Shown: positions 8,606 through 17,505 of the stretch, piece by piece
Position numbering within the stretch: the first letter of the stretch is position 1
Layout of the letters: each line of letters starts with the position of its first letter
Assembly (NCBI GenBank): GCA_001770935.1
Contig: MESI01000038.1
Coordinates: 1 to 55,623 of the forward strand
Direction of reading: 5' to 3'
DNA from: Burkholderiales bacterium RIFCSPLOWO2_12_FULL_61_40
GTDB taxonomy: Bacteria > Pseudomonadota > Gammaproteobacteria > Burkholderiales > Burkholderiaceae_C
Length of the DNA stretch: 55,623 nt
Notes under the pieces: generated by a model
The model's database searches: none
What the model was told of the DNA's origin: nothing
What the model saw: the letters and a program-made list of their open reading frames with translations, nothing else
Program-made: the position numbers and the translations under genes

Positions 8606-10008
8606 GCCACGGCCCGTGGCGCCAGCATCGACTGGGGACTCAACAAGGCGTCGAGTTGGGCGGCGTCGAGCAGACCCTCGTCGATCACCAGTTCGCGAAC
8701 CGTTGAACCGGTATGCAACGCCTGCGCCGCAATCCGCGATGAATTTGCATAACCGATGTGCGGCACCAATGCAGTAATGATGCCGATGCTGCGCTCGACA
8801 TGCAGGCGGCACTGCTCGCGATCCGCGCGAATCCCCCGGATGCAGCGCTGTTCGAACATGCGGCAGGCAGAGTCGAGCATCTTGATCGAGCTGAGCAGGT
8901 TGTAGACGATCAGCGGCTCCATCGCATTCAGCTGGAGCTGGCCGGCTTCCGCCGCCATGGTGACGGCGAGATCGTTACCGATGACCTGGTAGGCGGTCTG
9001 GTTGACGGCCTCAGGAATCACCGGGTTGACCTTGCCGGGCATGATCGACGAGCCGGGCTGCATCGGGGGCAGGTGGATCTCGCCGAAGCCGGTGCGCGGG
9101 CCGCTGGAGAGCAGGCGCAGGTCGTTGGCGACCTTGGACAGTTTGATGGCCAGTCGCTTGAGAATGCCCGAGAAGAACACGAAAGCGCCCATGTCGGAGG
9201 TGGCTTCGATCAGGTTGGTGGCGGGCACGATGGGTTTGTCCGACATATCGGCCAGATACCGCACCGCCAGCGCCGCGTAGCGCGGGTGGGTATTGATGCC
9301 GGTGCCAATCGCGGTGCCGCCGAGATTGACCTCGCACAGCAGCAGGCAGGCCTCGCGCAGGCGGTCGATGTCCTCCCCGAGCGTGACCGCGAAGGCATCA
9401 AACTCCTGCCCCAGCGTCATTGGCACCGCGTCCTGCATCTGGGTGCGCCCCATCTTCAGCACGTCGGCGAATTCGCGGCCTTTGTCTTCCAGCGCACCCT
9501 TGAGGCTGGCGATGGCCTCGACCAGCGGCTCGGTGGCGAATTGCAGGCCGAGCCGGACTGCGGTCGGATAGGCATCGTTGGTGGATTGCGACTGGTTGAC
9601 GTCGTCGTTCGGGTGCAGATGTCCGTAGCTGCCTTTCGGATGCCCCAGCTTCTCGAGCGCAAGGTTTGCGATCACTTCGTTGGCATTCATGTTGGTCGAG
9701 GTGCCGGCACCGCCCTGGATCAGGTCGACCACAAAGGCCTCGTGCAGGTGCCCGGCGATGATGTCGTCGCAGGCGGCAAGGATCGCTTGCGCCTTGTTCG
9801 GCGCGAGCAGGCCGAGGTCGCTGTTGGCGCGTGCGGCGGCGGCCTTGACCATCGCCAGCGCCTTCACGAAGGCGGGAAAGTGGCTGATGGGCACGCCGGT
9901 GATGGCAAAGTTATCAACGGCACGTTGGGTCTGGATGCCGAACCAGCTGTCGGCCGGCAGTTCCATGTCACCCAGCAAGTCGTGTTCGGTACGGGTAGGT
10001 TGCGTCAT
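8602..10008 (-). CDS. aspA: Aspartate ammonia-lyase (aspartase)
   Basis: Deaminates aspartate to fumarate and ammonia. The 468-residue product starts MTQPTRTEHDLLGDMELP and has GGAGTSTNMNANEV, the signature loop GSSIMPGKVNPVIPE near residue 320 with the catalytic Ser, and GNDLAVTMAAEAGQLQLN, all of the aspartase/fumarase superfamily. The N-terminal and C-terminal regions resemble aspartase more than class II fumarase. An alternative in-frame ATG lies at 10026; neither start has a clear Shine-Dalgarno. The start lies inside or just after the symporter stop (10016-10018). Neighbours are a cation symporter and asparaginase. Confidence 0.9.
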   Translation of the reverse strand: MTQPTRTEHDLLGDMELPADSWFGIQTQRAVDNFAITGVPISHFPAFVKALAMVKAAAARANSDLGLLAPNKAQAILAACDDIIAGHLHEAFVVDLIQGGAGTSTNMNANEVIANLALEKLGHPKGSYGHLHPNDDVNQSQSTNDAYPTAVRLGLQFATEPLVEAIASLKGALEDKGREFADVLKMGRTQMQDAVPMTLGQEFDAFAVTLGEDIDRLREACLLLCEVNLGGTAIGTGINTHPRYAALAVRYLADMSDKPIVPATNLIEATSDMGAFVFFSGILKRLAIKLSKVANDLRLLSSGPRTGFGEIHLPPMQPGSSIMPGKVNPVIPEAVNQTAYQVIGNDLAVTMAAEAGQLQLNAMEPLIVYNLLSSIKMLDSACRMFEQRCIRGIRADREQCRLHVERSIGIITALVPHIGYANSSRIAAQALHTGSTVRELVIDEGLLDAAQLDALLSPQSMLAPRAVA

Positions 10009-10015
10009 GATCGGA

Positions 10016-11488
10016 TTAGTTTTCATAAGAGGTGAAGGTCTGCACGGCGGTCTGGCCGGCACGAATGTCGTCTTGCGGCTCCAGTACCCAGGCATCGAGG
10101 TCGATATTCATGTCCGCGAAGCGGCGTGCATCAAAGGTTGGCTCGGCAATGCATTTGGCGATTTGCTGGTCATAGTCACGCATCAGACGCAGGCCGGGCT
10201 TGAACAGCATGACCAGCGCGAACAGGTTGGCGAGTGCGAGAAAGCCCATCGTCACGTCAGCAAAGCCGAAGGCGGTGCCCAGATCCGTGGTGGCGCCCCA
10301 GCCGCAAAGAACAACGACTGCAACCCGATAAACCATGATGAGCCCCTGGTTCTTGTCACGGAAAAATTTCAGGCTGTTCTCGCCGAGGTAGTAGTTGTAG
10401 ATGATGGTGGTGAAGCCGAACAGCAACATGGCGATACTGACGAAAATGCGTCCCCACTCGCCGACATGGCCGGCCAACGACGCTTGGGTGAGTGCCACGC
10501 CACCGATCTCTGACGTTATGCCAGGCTGATAGACGCTGCCAAGCAAAACGATGAAAGCGGTGCATGAACAGAGGATGATGGTATCGATGAACACCGAGAA
10601 AGCCTGCACGACCCCCTGGCTTGCCGGATGCGCAACGTAGGCGACGGCGGCGACGTTGGGCGCGCTGCCCAGGCCTGCTTCATTGGAAAACAAGCCGCGT
10701 TTGACGCCCATCAAGATGGCCGCGCCCATGCCGCCACCGATGGCGGGTTCGAGTCCGAAAGCACTCTTGACGATCAGTGCAATCACGGCCGGAATTTGCT
10801 CCATGTTCAGCGCCAGCACCACCAGCGCAATCGCCAGATAACCGATTGCCATGACCGGGACCAGCACTTCGGCGACTTGCGCGATACGCTTGACGCCACC
10901 GAAGATGATCACACCCACCACCAGTGCCATGCCGATTCCCGTCGCGAGGACCGGAATGCCGAACGCATCGTTGATCGACGTGGCGACCGAATAGGACTGG
11001 AGCGCACTGAAACCGAAGCCGAAGGTCACCAGCAGCAGCACCGAATAGAGGGCGGCCAGCCACTTCCAGTTGTCGCCCATGCCACGCGAAATATAGTAGG
11101 CCGGACCGCCCCGGTAGGTGCCGTCGGGCTCGGCCTTTTTGTAAGCCTGAGCGAGCGTGCATTCAAAGTAGCTGGTGGCCATGCCGATCAGGCCCACCAC
11201 CCACATCCAGAAGATGGCACCGGGGCCGCCAAGCGTAATCGCTACCGCAACGCCAGCGATATTGCCGCCACCGACGCGACCTGCCACGGACAGGATCAGC
11301 GCCTGGAAAGAGCTCAGGTGCCCATGTTTGTTTTTCGAGAACGCCTGATTGGCGCCGAGAATGCCAAACATGCGGCCGAAATAGCGGAACTGCACGAAGC
11401 GCGAACCGATCGTGAACCAAACCCCCAGTCCGATCAGCACAACAATGAGCACCTTGCTCCACAGAAGGTCGTTCAGGAAATCAAGCAT
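10016..11488 (-). CDS. Sodium:alanine/glycine symporter family (AGCS) transporter
   Basis: Sodium-coupled amino acid importer, 490 residues, ten or more hydrophobic helices. Family segments include GRVGGGNIAGVAVAITLGGPGAIFWMW, the motif MATSYFECTLAQAYK and GVKRGLFSNEAGLGSAP. The ATG at 11488 was preferred over one 15 bp upstream because GGAG lies nine bases before it. First gene of the asparagine/aspartate operon, so it probably imports asparagine or aspartate rather than alanine; this is inference from context. Confidence 0.88.
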   Translation of the reverse strand: MLDFLNDLLWSKVLIVVLIGLGVWFTIGSRFVQFRYFGRMFGILGANQAFSKNKHGHLSSFQALILSVAGRVGGGNIAGVAVAITLGGPGAIFWMWVVGLIGMATSYFECTLAQAYKKAEPDGTYRGGPAYYISRGMGDNWKWLAALYSVLLLVTFGFGFSALQSYSVATSINDAFGIPVLATGIGMALVVGVIIFGGVKRIAQVAEVLVPVMAIGYLAIALVVLALNMEQIPAVIALIVKSAFGLEPAIGGGMGAAILMGVKRGLFSNEAGLGSAPNVAAVAYVAHPASQGVVQAFSVFIDTIILCSCTAFIVLLGSVYQPGITSEIGGVALTQASLAGHVGEWGRIFVSIAMLLFGFTTIIYNYYLGENSLKFFRDKNQGLIMVYRVAVVVLCGWGATTDLGTAFGFADVTMGFLALANLFALVMLFKPGLRLMRDYDQQIAKCIAEPTFDARRFADMNIDLDAWVLEPQDDIRAGQTAVQTFTSYEN

Positions 11489-11685
11489 GGCGATTTTCTC
11501 CATGGATGGCTGCTGTTTGGGCAGGCGAACTTAATGAACCGTTAAAAGTTTGTGCCATGGTTTGTCTCCATTGATGACGTGCTGCTGTAAGTTTTTTGCC
11601 GTAAGGCCTGCCCATTTGAGCAGGCGATCGGAGCAAGCGGGAGTTGGCGATCTGGCACAAAGCAGCGCAAAATGGCGCGATGAGT

Positions 11686-11702
11686 GTTCCATACTGTTCC
11701 AT
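11686..11702 (+). promoter_or_regulatory. Tandem GTTCCAT heptamers, candidate operator
   Basis: GTTCCAT occurs at 11686-11692 and 11696-11702, one helical turn apart, in the 241-bp region between the divergent symporter and HTH regulator genes and 28 bp before the regulator's start. Regulators often bind their own promoter region. The rest of 11489-11729 shows no other clear element. Confidence 0.3.
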
Positions 11703-11729
11703 TGCAAGCAAAGCGTCGGGGAAAGAGCT

Positions 11730-12563
11730 GTGAATGAGGATTTCGCCCGCAATTTGCGGCTGTTATGCAGCTACTACAAATCCATCGCCGAGGTGTGTCG
11801 GCGGCTGAACTTCAGCCGTCCGCAGTTCAACCGCTACCTCAGTGGCCGCTATCGACCCAACGCGCATACGCTGAAACGCTTTTGCGAATTTTTTGGCGTT
11901 GAGGAGCATGAAATCCTCCTGCCAAGCGCGAAGTTTGAGCACCTGGTGCAAGTGCGGCCGCGGACCGGCCACGGCGAAACCGGTAACGCGCCCGAAGCGC
12001 CGCATCTGGCTCGCCTCAAAGAAAGTGGCACGGCCGGGCTGGACAGATTTCTCGGCTTCTACTTCGAAACTTATATGTCGATGGCCTGCCCGGGGAAAAT
12101 TCTGCGTACCCTGGTGGCCATTGAACGCCGAGGTGACAGCGTCTATTACCAGCGCACCGAACGGTTGATCGAGCCCCCCAGCAAAAAGGCTTACCACGGC
12201 ATTTATCTGGGTACGGTGCACCTTTTGACCGACCGGATTTTCCTCAACGACTACGAAACCCTGACCGGGCTTGAAATGACGCAAACCATCCTGTTCCCGT
12301 CATTCAAGAACCGCGTCACACGCCTGACTGGACTGAAATTAGGCGTATCCGGCAGTGATGAGCGAATGCCCTGCTGCACTCGGGTGGTCTATGAGCACCT
12401 CGGACAGTCCATCAATGTGCGGCAGACATTACGGTCTTGCGGCCTGTACGACCCGACCTGCACGGGGGTCGACGAAGCTACACGGATTGCCATTGCCAAC
12501 GACATCGCGCCGGGAGAATGGCACCTGCGCGGGCGCTTACGGATGGGAAATTCAACCGCATGA
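11730..12563 (+). CDS. Helix-turn-helix transcriptional regulator of the asparagine/aspartate cluster
   Basis: Protein of 277 residues. An Xre-like HTH lies at residues 5-65: LCSYYKSIAEVCRRLNFSRP, then QFNRYLSGRYRPNAHTL and RFCEFFGVEEHEIL. A ligand or effector domain of about 180 residues follows that I cannot assign. The GTG at 11730 was chosen because GGGAAAGAG precedes it and the HTH begins at once. It is transcribed away from the symporter-aspartase-asparaginase operon, the classic position of a local regulator, so control by aspartate, asparagine or nitrogen status is likely but unproven. Confidence 0.72.
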   Translation: MNEDFARNLRLLCSYYKSIAEVCRRLNFSRPQFNRYLSGRYRPNAHTLKRFCEFFGVEEHEILLPSAKFEHLVQVRPRTGHGETGNAPEAPHLARLKESGTAGLDRFLGFYFETYMSMACPGKILRTLVAIERRGDSVYYQRTERLIEPPSKKAYHGIYLGTVHLLTDRIFLNDYETLTGLEMTQTILFPSFKNRVTRLTGLKLGVSGSDERMPCCTRVVYEHLGQSINVRQTLRSCGLYDPTCTGVDEATRIAIANDIAPGEWHLRGRLRMGNSTA

Positions 12564-12661
12564 GGCGAAGTATGGCGTGGGTTTTGAGGGCGAAATCACC
12601 GCAGTTGCCCGAAGTCTGAATGAGGCGCCGGATGTGCGTGAGGTGACAGACACGGGCGCGC

Positions 12662-12979
12662 TTACAGGTCGTAATCGCGCTCCACTTTGGCAATACGGGT
12701 CTTGAACGCCGCATACCACTTCTGGTGGCCCAGGGCTTGCGCTTCCTGGTGTTCGGTGTTGGCTTTCCAGCGGCGAATCGACTCCAGATCGGTCCAGTAC
12801 GACACGGTGATGCCCACGCCTTCGCGGGCCGATTCAAAGCCCAGAAAACCGGGCTGCTGGAGCGCCAGCGCCACCATTTTTTCCGACATGGCGTTGTAAC
12901 CGTCGTCGCCTTCGGTGCGCAGCGAGGTGAAGATCACCGCGTAATACGGTGGTTTGGGAGTGTGGGCAATAGCTGGCAC
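12662..12979 (-). CDS. Antibiotic biosynthesis monooxygenase (ABM) domain protein
   Basis: Small protein of 105 residues with the ferredoxin-like ABM fold pattern: AVIFTSLRTEGDDGYNAMSEKMVALALQQPGFLGFES, then ITVSYWTDLESIRRWKANTEH. Members are small dimeric proteins, sometimes quinol oxygenases or heme-degrading enzymes; many have unknown substrates. It lies 9 bp downstream of the serine hydrolase gene on the same strand and may be cotranscribed. Confidence 0.8.
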   Translation of the reverse strand: MPAIAHTPKPPYYAVIFTSLRTEGDDGYNAMSEKMVALALQQPGFLGFESAREGVGITVSYWTDLESIRRWKANTEHQEAQALGHQKWYAAFKTRIAKVERDYDL

Positions 12980-12988
12980 AAAAAACTC

Positions 12989-14134
12989 CTATCGGGATTC
13001 AAAAAACAATCGGTCCACGCGATTCAGAAATTGGCTGGCATGGAACCCGGTGCTGTTCGCCAACACCACCGTGCCAATACCCTGGCGCGGATATAAGCGC
13101 ATTTCGGAGTGAAAACCACCGCCTCCGCCCTCCTTGAATAAATAGACCTCCCCGTCTGTTTCGCCAAGGTGCCAACCCAGGGTCATCCGAAGGGGTTGGC
13201 CTGCGCCGTCGGTTTGCGCCGCCTGGAGCAGGTGCTTGGTCCCCTGCGTGAACAGAACCGATTCGGCCCGCAGCTGATCCTGCAGGAATCGGCTGAACCC
13301 CTGCGCCGTTCCTATGAGCCCACCAAAGGCCGGACCGTTGAGGTAATGGTCTTCCAGATGCAACCAGTTTCCTTCATAGTCGCCAAAAAACTTGCGGTCG
13401 ATGAGGAATCCCTTTGCCAGATTCATCCAGGAGTATTTCGCGAGATAGCCCTTGGCATGGTGCTGTGGGTCTGGAATCACAAAGTCCATCTCCTGCGGCG
13501 AAAGGCCCAGCGGGCGCAAAACATTGGCGCGCATGTACGCCGGATACGACTGGCCCGAGGCCTTCTCGATGACTTTTCCGAGCAACCAGTAACCAATATT
13601 GGAATAGGCATACTTCTGGCCTGCCCCAAACGCAAGAGCCGGGTGTTCCCGCAACACATCGGCAAGTGCCTGCGCCTCGTCAAAATCCGCATCCTCTGCC
13701 GCCAGATGCACCCAACGCAGCGGAATAGGGTTAGGCACACCGGACGTGTGATTCAGCAGTTGGCGTACCGTGATGCCTTGGCCGTGGTAGGGACTATCAG
13801 GGAGATAGCGGTCTATCGAATCGTCCAGACTTAGCTTGCCCCTGTCCACCAGCTGCAAGACAGCGACCGCCGTCATGGCCTTGGTCATGGAGTAGGCCAT
13901 CAACGTTGAATCAGACTCCATCGCCTTCTGATTCTGGATATCAGCCCAGCCACCGGCATACGCGAAAAGCATGCGCTCGGCAGTGACTACGGCGTACTGC
14001 GGACCTGGAGCCTCCGCGCCCACATACTGCTCCACCAGACGGACAGCCCGCCCTGCGGCAAGCGAATCATCCTTCGCCGCAGCCCCTTGCGCCACGGCAA
14101 TCAAGAGGATGGACAGAAGCTTGGAAATTCGCAT
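12989..14134 (-). CDS. Serine hydrolase, class C beta-lactamase-like family
   Basis: Exported protein of 381 residues with an N-terminal signal peptide (LLSILLIAVAQGAAA). The nucleophile motif SMTK is at residues 82-85, the YxN motif as YSN at 177-179, the segment LLNHTSG near 127-132, and a glycine-rich stretch EGGGGGFHSEM where the third KTG-like motif is expected. These define the beta-lactamase/transpeptidase-like (EstB, D-peptidase) family. Most such proteins are esterases or peptidases rather than resistance enzymes, and nothing here indicates antibiotic hydrolysis. Confidence 0.85.
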   Translation of the reverse strand: MRISKLLSILLIAVAQGAAAKDDSLAAGRAVRLVEQYVGAEAPGPQYAVVTAERMLFAYAGGWADIQNQKAMESDSTLMAYSMTKAMTAVAVLQLVDRGKLSLDDSIDRYLPDSPYHGQGITVRQLLNHTSGVPNPIPLRWVHLAAEDADFDEAQALADVLREHPALAFGAGQKYAYSNIGYWLLGKVIEKASGQSYPAYMRANVLRPLGLSPQEMDFVIPDPQHHAKGYLAKYSWMNLAKGFLIDRKFFGDYEGNWLHLEDHYLNGPAFGGLIGTAQGFSRFLQDQLRAESVLFTQGTKHLLQAAQTDGAGQPLRMTLGWHLGETDGEVYLFKEGGGGGFHSEMRLYPRQGIGTVVLANSTGFHASQFLNRVDRLFFESR

Positions 14135-14149
14135 TTTGACTGGGCTGAC

Positions 14150-14326
14150 TCAACGGGCTGACGCTACGGCACGCAACGCTGAACCCGTCAGGTGCTGGCA
14201 ACCGGAGCAATGGCAGACCATGACCTTGCGCGGGTCCACCAACGCCTTAAACCGGATGCTCCCGCAATGGCAGGCGCCTTCGACTTGCAGGGTGTTTACC
14301 GCGTTTTCAGAAGATTTTGATGTCAT
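14150..14326 (-). pseudogene. Truncated GFA (glutathione-dependent formaldehyde-activating) family protein
   Basis: A 58-residue frame with a good ribosome site (GAGGT, six bases before ATG). It shows the first zinc motifs of the GFA/CENP-V fold, GACHCGSIRFKA and MVCHCSGCQHLTGSALR, then stops after VASAR. Intact family members are about 130 residues or more with a further cysteine pair. No continuation is visible in other frames, and the serine hydrolase gene starts 16 bp beyond, so the 3' part seems to have been lost at a junction. Expression of the stub is possible. Confidence 0.7.
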
Positions 14327-14459
14327 GCTTACCTCAAGGTCCACAGATTGCTGCTTGCCCAGCGGCCACCGCAATGGGGCACAGAGCGCACTGTAGCAAA
14401 CTGGACGGGCATGACATACTTGGTCGAATACCCCTCCCACCATCCGTTTGACATTGCGT

Positions 14460-15527
14460 ATGCCCCCCATCGACGGTTCCATTCCACGCCCCACCAGTCC
14501 AGGCTCCGCCAGTCCAGGCTCCGCCAGCGCCCGTGTGGTGGCCCCCTACGCCCACACGCTGTGGGACGCCGCCCGGAGCACGGGGCTGGACGAATCGGCC
14601 ATGGCGGCGGTACTGGGGCGCACAGCCATTGGCGAGGCGGACCTGCCGGTGGCGGCCTACCTGGACTTGCTGCAGGCCGCCTGCGCACAGGCCGGACCCC
14701 TGTTTGGCTGGCAACTGGGGCAACAGGTCAAACCCACCACCTATGGCGTCAACGGCATTTTGCTGCTGGCCTGCCCCACCCTGGGCGAAGCGCTGCAGCA
14801 GGTGCTTCGGTTCGAGTCGCTGGTGCATGACCTGGGGCGCTCCAGCTTCACAGCACAGGGCGAGCAGGTGGTCTATGGTTGGCGCAACGACTGCGCCGCA
14901 CACCCGGTGGCCGGCGCGCTGGCGGAGTCGGTTTTCTCCGGCATCCTGACCTGCGCGCAGTGGCTGGTAGGCCAACCCGTGGGAGACTTCGAGATCACGT
15001 TCACGCACCGCACCGATGACGCCACCGCCGCGCGCATCGCCGAGCTGAGCGGCGCCAGGGTACATTGGGGCGCCCCCGAGAACCGGGCCGTATTTCCGGC
15101 CTCGGTGCTGGCCTGGCCGATTCCGCAAGCCAACAAAGCTTTGCTTCCGCTGCTGCAACAACACGCCGACGCCTTGCTGCAGGCGCGTCACCCGCGCGAG
15201 GCAGGCATCGTGGCACAGGTGCGCCAATGCATCTCGGCCCGCCTGGGGCAAGGCGCGGTCAAGCTGGCCGATGTGGCCTGCGACCTGTGCCTGTCCACGC
15301 GCACCCTGCAGCGCCGCTTGCTGGAAGCCGGTGTGGCCTACCAGGCGCTGCTGGACACCACCCGCCATGAACTGGCCCGCCACTACCTGGCCAGCTCGGC
15401 CATGCCGGTGGCCGAGGTCGGATTTTTGCTGGGCTTTCAGGACACACCGGCGTTTCACCATGCCTTCAAAAGCTGGGAAGGCGCCGGGCCCGGCCAGTAC
15501 CGCGCCGCAGTCCACGCAAAAACATAG
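14460..15527 (+). CDS. AraC-family transcriptional regulator with arabinose-binding-like N-domain
   Basis: Regulator of 355 residues. Residues about 40-230 match the PF12625-type N-domain of OruR/VirF-like regulators (PTTYGVNGILLLACPTLGEALQQVLRFES). Residues about 255-350 form the double HTH: VKLADVACDLCLSTRTLQRRL, then MPVAEVGFLLGFQDTPAFHHAFKSWEG. The ATG at 14460 was chosen; a TTG lies 12 bp upstream. A 15-bp tandem duplication near the start adds SPGSA twice. Target genes are unknown. The 3' end is duplicated beyond the downstream toxin-antitoxin pair. Confidence 0.87.
   Translation: MPPIDGSIPRPTSPGSASPGSASARVVAPYAHTLWDAARSTGLDESAMAAVLGRTAIGEADLPVAAYLDLLQAACAQAGPLFGWQLGQQVKPTTYGVNGILLLACPTLGEALQQVLRFESLVHDLGRSSFTAQGEQVVYGWRNDCAAHPVAGALAESVFSGILTCAQWLVGQPVGDFEITFTHRTDDATAARIAELSGARVHWGAPENRAVFPASVLAWPIPQANKALLPLLQQHADALLQARHPREAGIVAQVRQCISARLGQGAVKLADVACDLCLSTRTLQRRLLEAGVAYQALLDTTRHELARHYLASSAMPVAEVGFLLGFQDTPAFHHAFKSWEGAGPGQYRAAVHAKT
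14495..14524 (+). repeat. 15-bp tandem duplication inside the AraC-type gene
   Basis: CAGTCCAGGCTCCGC occurs twice in direct succession, preserving the frame and encoding repeated SPGSA in the flexible N-terminus. Confidence 0.85.
15500..15521 (+). repeat. 22-bp direct repeat, left copy (3' end of araC-type gene)
   Basis: The last codons of the AraC-type gene (RAAVHAK, then ACA TAG). The 22 bp beginning CCGCGCCGCAGTCC and ending GCAAAA are identical to 16461-16482, so the two copies bracket the toxin-antitoxin module. Confidence 0.85.
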
Positions 15528-15585
15528 GCTATTTCGGCCTATGGGACGTGCGCTAGCGCGCTCTGCGGTGCAAGGGGCATTGCCC

Positions 15586-15615
15586 AATGACAATGTCATT
15601 ACGATCTGATAGAGT
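15586..15615 (+). promoter_or_regulatory. Candidate promoter and palindromic operator of the tacAT-like operon
   Basis: A perfect 7-bp inverted repeat AATGACA-A-TGTCATT (15586-15600) overlaps a -35-like ATGACA (15587-15592). A 17-bp spacer and a -10-like TAGAGT (15610-15615) follow, 26 bp before the antitoxin start. This arrangement suits autorepression by the antitoxin-toxin complex, as known for type II systems. Confidence 0.5.
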
Positions 15616-15640
15616 CATCTCATCTCAAGGGGAAATCCTC

Positions 15641-16431
<791 letters not shown>

Positions 16432-16460
16432 TTTTTGGCCGGTTTATCCAATCTGCGTGT

Positions 16461-16482
16461 CCGCGCCGCAGTCCACGCAAAA
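16461..16482 (+). repeat. 22-bp direct repeat, right copy
   Basis: Identical to 15500-15521. Read in the same frame it also encodes RAAVHAK followed at once by TAA, so it would restore a complete AraC-type C-terminus. Surrounding sequence is not similar to the left copy. Confidence 0.85.
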
Positions 16483-16508
16483 TAATGAACGTTTTATGCA
16501 GCCAGCCC

Positions 16509-16545
16509 CCGTGGAATATGCGCAGACAGCTATCAAATAAGGAGC
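16509..16545 (+). repeat. Dispersed intergenic repeat, copy 2
   Basis: GTGGAATATGCGCAGACAGC followed by TATCAAATAAGGAGC matches the family core (GGAATATGCGCAAGCAGCTA). It lies in the 197-bp gap between the toxin gene and the 3-hydroxyacyl-CoA dehydrogenase. Confidence 0.7.
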
Positions 16546-16628
16546 AATCAAACGCCCCCTCCCAGGCCGGGGGTAAGCGCCCTGGTCAGCCGTTACCATT
16601 GGCTTTTTAACTATCGGAGTTATTCAAC

Positions 16629-17477
16629 ATGCGCATCACCACCGTTGGCATTATTGGCGCGGGCACCATGGGTAACGGCATTGCCCAGGCCTGCGCGGTC
16701 TCTGGCATCCACGTCGTCATGGTCGACATTTCGGACGCCGCCGTGGCCAAGGGCATCGCCACCGTGGCGGGCAGCCTGGAGCGCCTGCTCAAGAAGGAAA
16801 AAATCAGCGCAGCCGACCGCGACGCCGCCCTGGCCCGCATCCAGGGCAGCACCAGCTATGACGACCTGAGGCCAGCCCAGCTGGTGATCGAAGCGGCCAC
16901 CGAAAACCACGATCTCAAGGTCAAGATCCTCAAGCAGATCGACGCCATCGTGGCGCCCGAGGTCATTATTGCCTCCAACACCTCCAGCATCTCCATCACC
17001 AAGCTGGCCGCCGTGACCAGTCGCCCCGACAAGTTCATCGGCATGCACTTCTTCAACCCGGTGCCCATGATGGCGCTGGTGGAGATCATCCGCGGCCTGC
17101 AAACCAGCGATGCCACCCATGAAGCCGTGCACTCCATGGCCCAGGCACTGGGCAAGACGCCCATCACCGTGAAGAACGCGCCCGGCTTTGTGGTCAACCG
17201 CATTCTGGTGCCCATGATCAACGAGGCCTTCTTTGTGCTGTCTGAAGGCTTGGCCACCCCCGAAGACATTGACGCCGGCATGAAGCTGGGCTGCAACCAG
17301 CCCATTGGTCCCCTGGCGCTGGCGGACATGGTGGGGCTGGACGTGTGCCTGGCGGTGATGGAGGTGTACCTGAGCGAGTTTGGCGACAGCAAATACCGCG
17401 CCTGCCCGCTGCTCAAAGAAATGGTGGCCGCCGGGCGCCTGGGGCGCAAGACCGGCCGTGGCGTCTACCAATACTGA
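16629..17477 (+). CDS. 3-hydroxybutyryl-CoA dehydrogenase
   Basis: NAD-dependent 3-hydroxyacyl-CoA dehydrogenase of 282 residues, the short single-domain form (Hbd/PaaH type). The Rossmann motif is VGIIGAGTMGNGIAQ at residues 6-20, the catalytic His lies in MHFFNPVPMM near residue 140, and NAPGFVVNRILVPMINEA is followed by a C-terminal domain ending GRKTGRGVYQY. Oxidises (S)-3-hydroxybutyryl-CoA to acetoacetyl-CoA in fatty acid, butyrate or PHB-related metabolism. Monocistronic as far as can be seen. Confidence 0.92.
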   Translation: MRITTVGIIGAGTMGNGIAQACAVSGIHVVMVDISDAAVAKGIATVAGSLERLLKKEKISAADRDAALARIQGSTSYDDLRPAQLVIEAATENHDLKVKILKQIDAIVAPEVIIASNTSSISITKLAAVTSRPDKFIGMHFFNPVPMMALVEIIRGLQTSDATHEAVHSMAQALGKTPITVKNAPGFVVNRILVPMINEAFFVLSEGLATPEDIDAGMKLGCNQPIGPLALADMVGLDVCLAVMEVYLSEFGDSKYRACPLLKEMVAAGRLGRKTGRGVYQY

Positions 17478-17505
17478 TTGAACTGCGGCGGCAAACCGAG
17501 CGGGC

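Noticed and set aside
12989..14134. Beta-lactamase resistance gene
   Set aside because: The SxxK and YxN motifs define a broad serine hydrolase family, mostly esterases and peptidases, with nothing specific for antibiotic hydrolysis.
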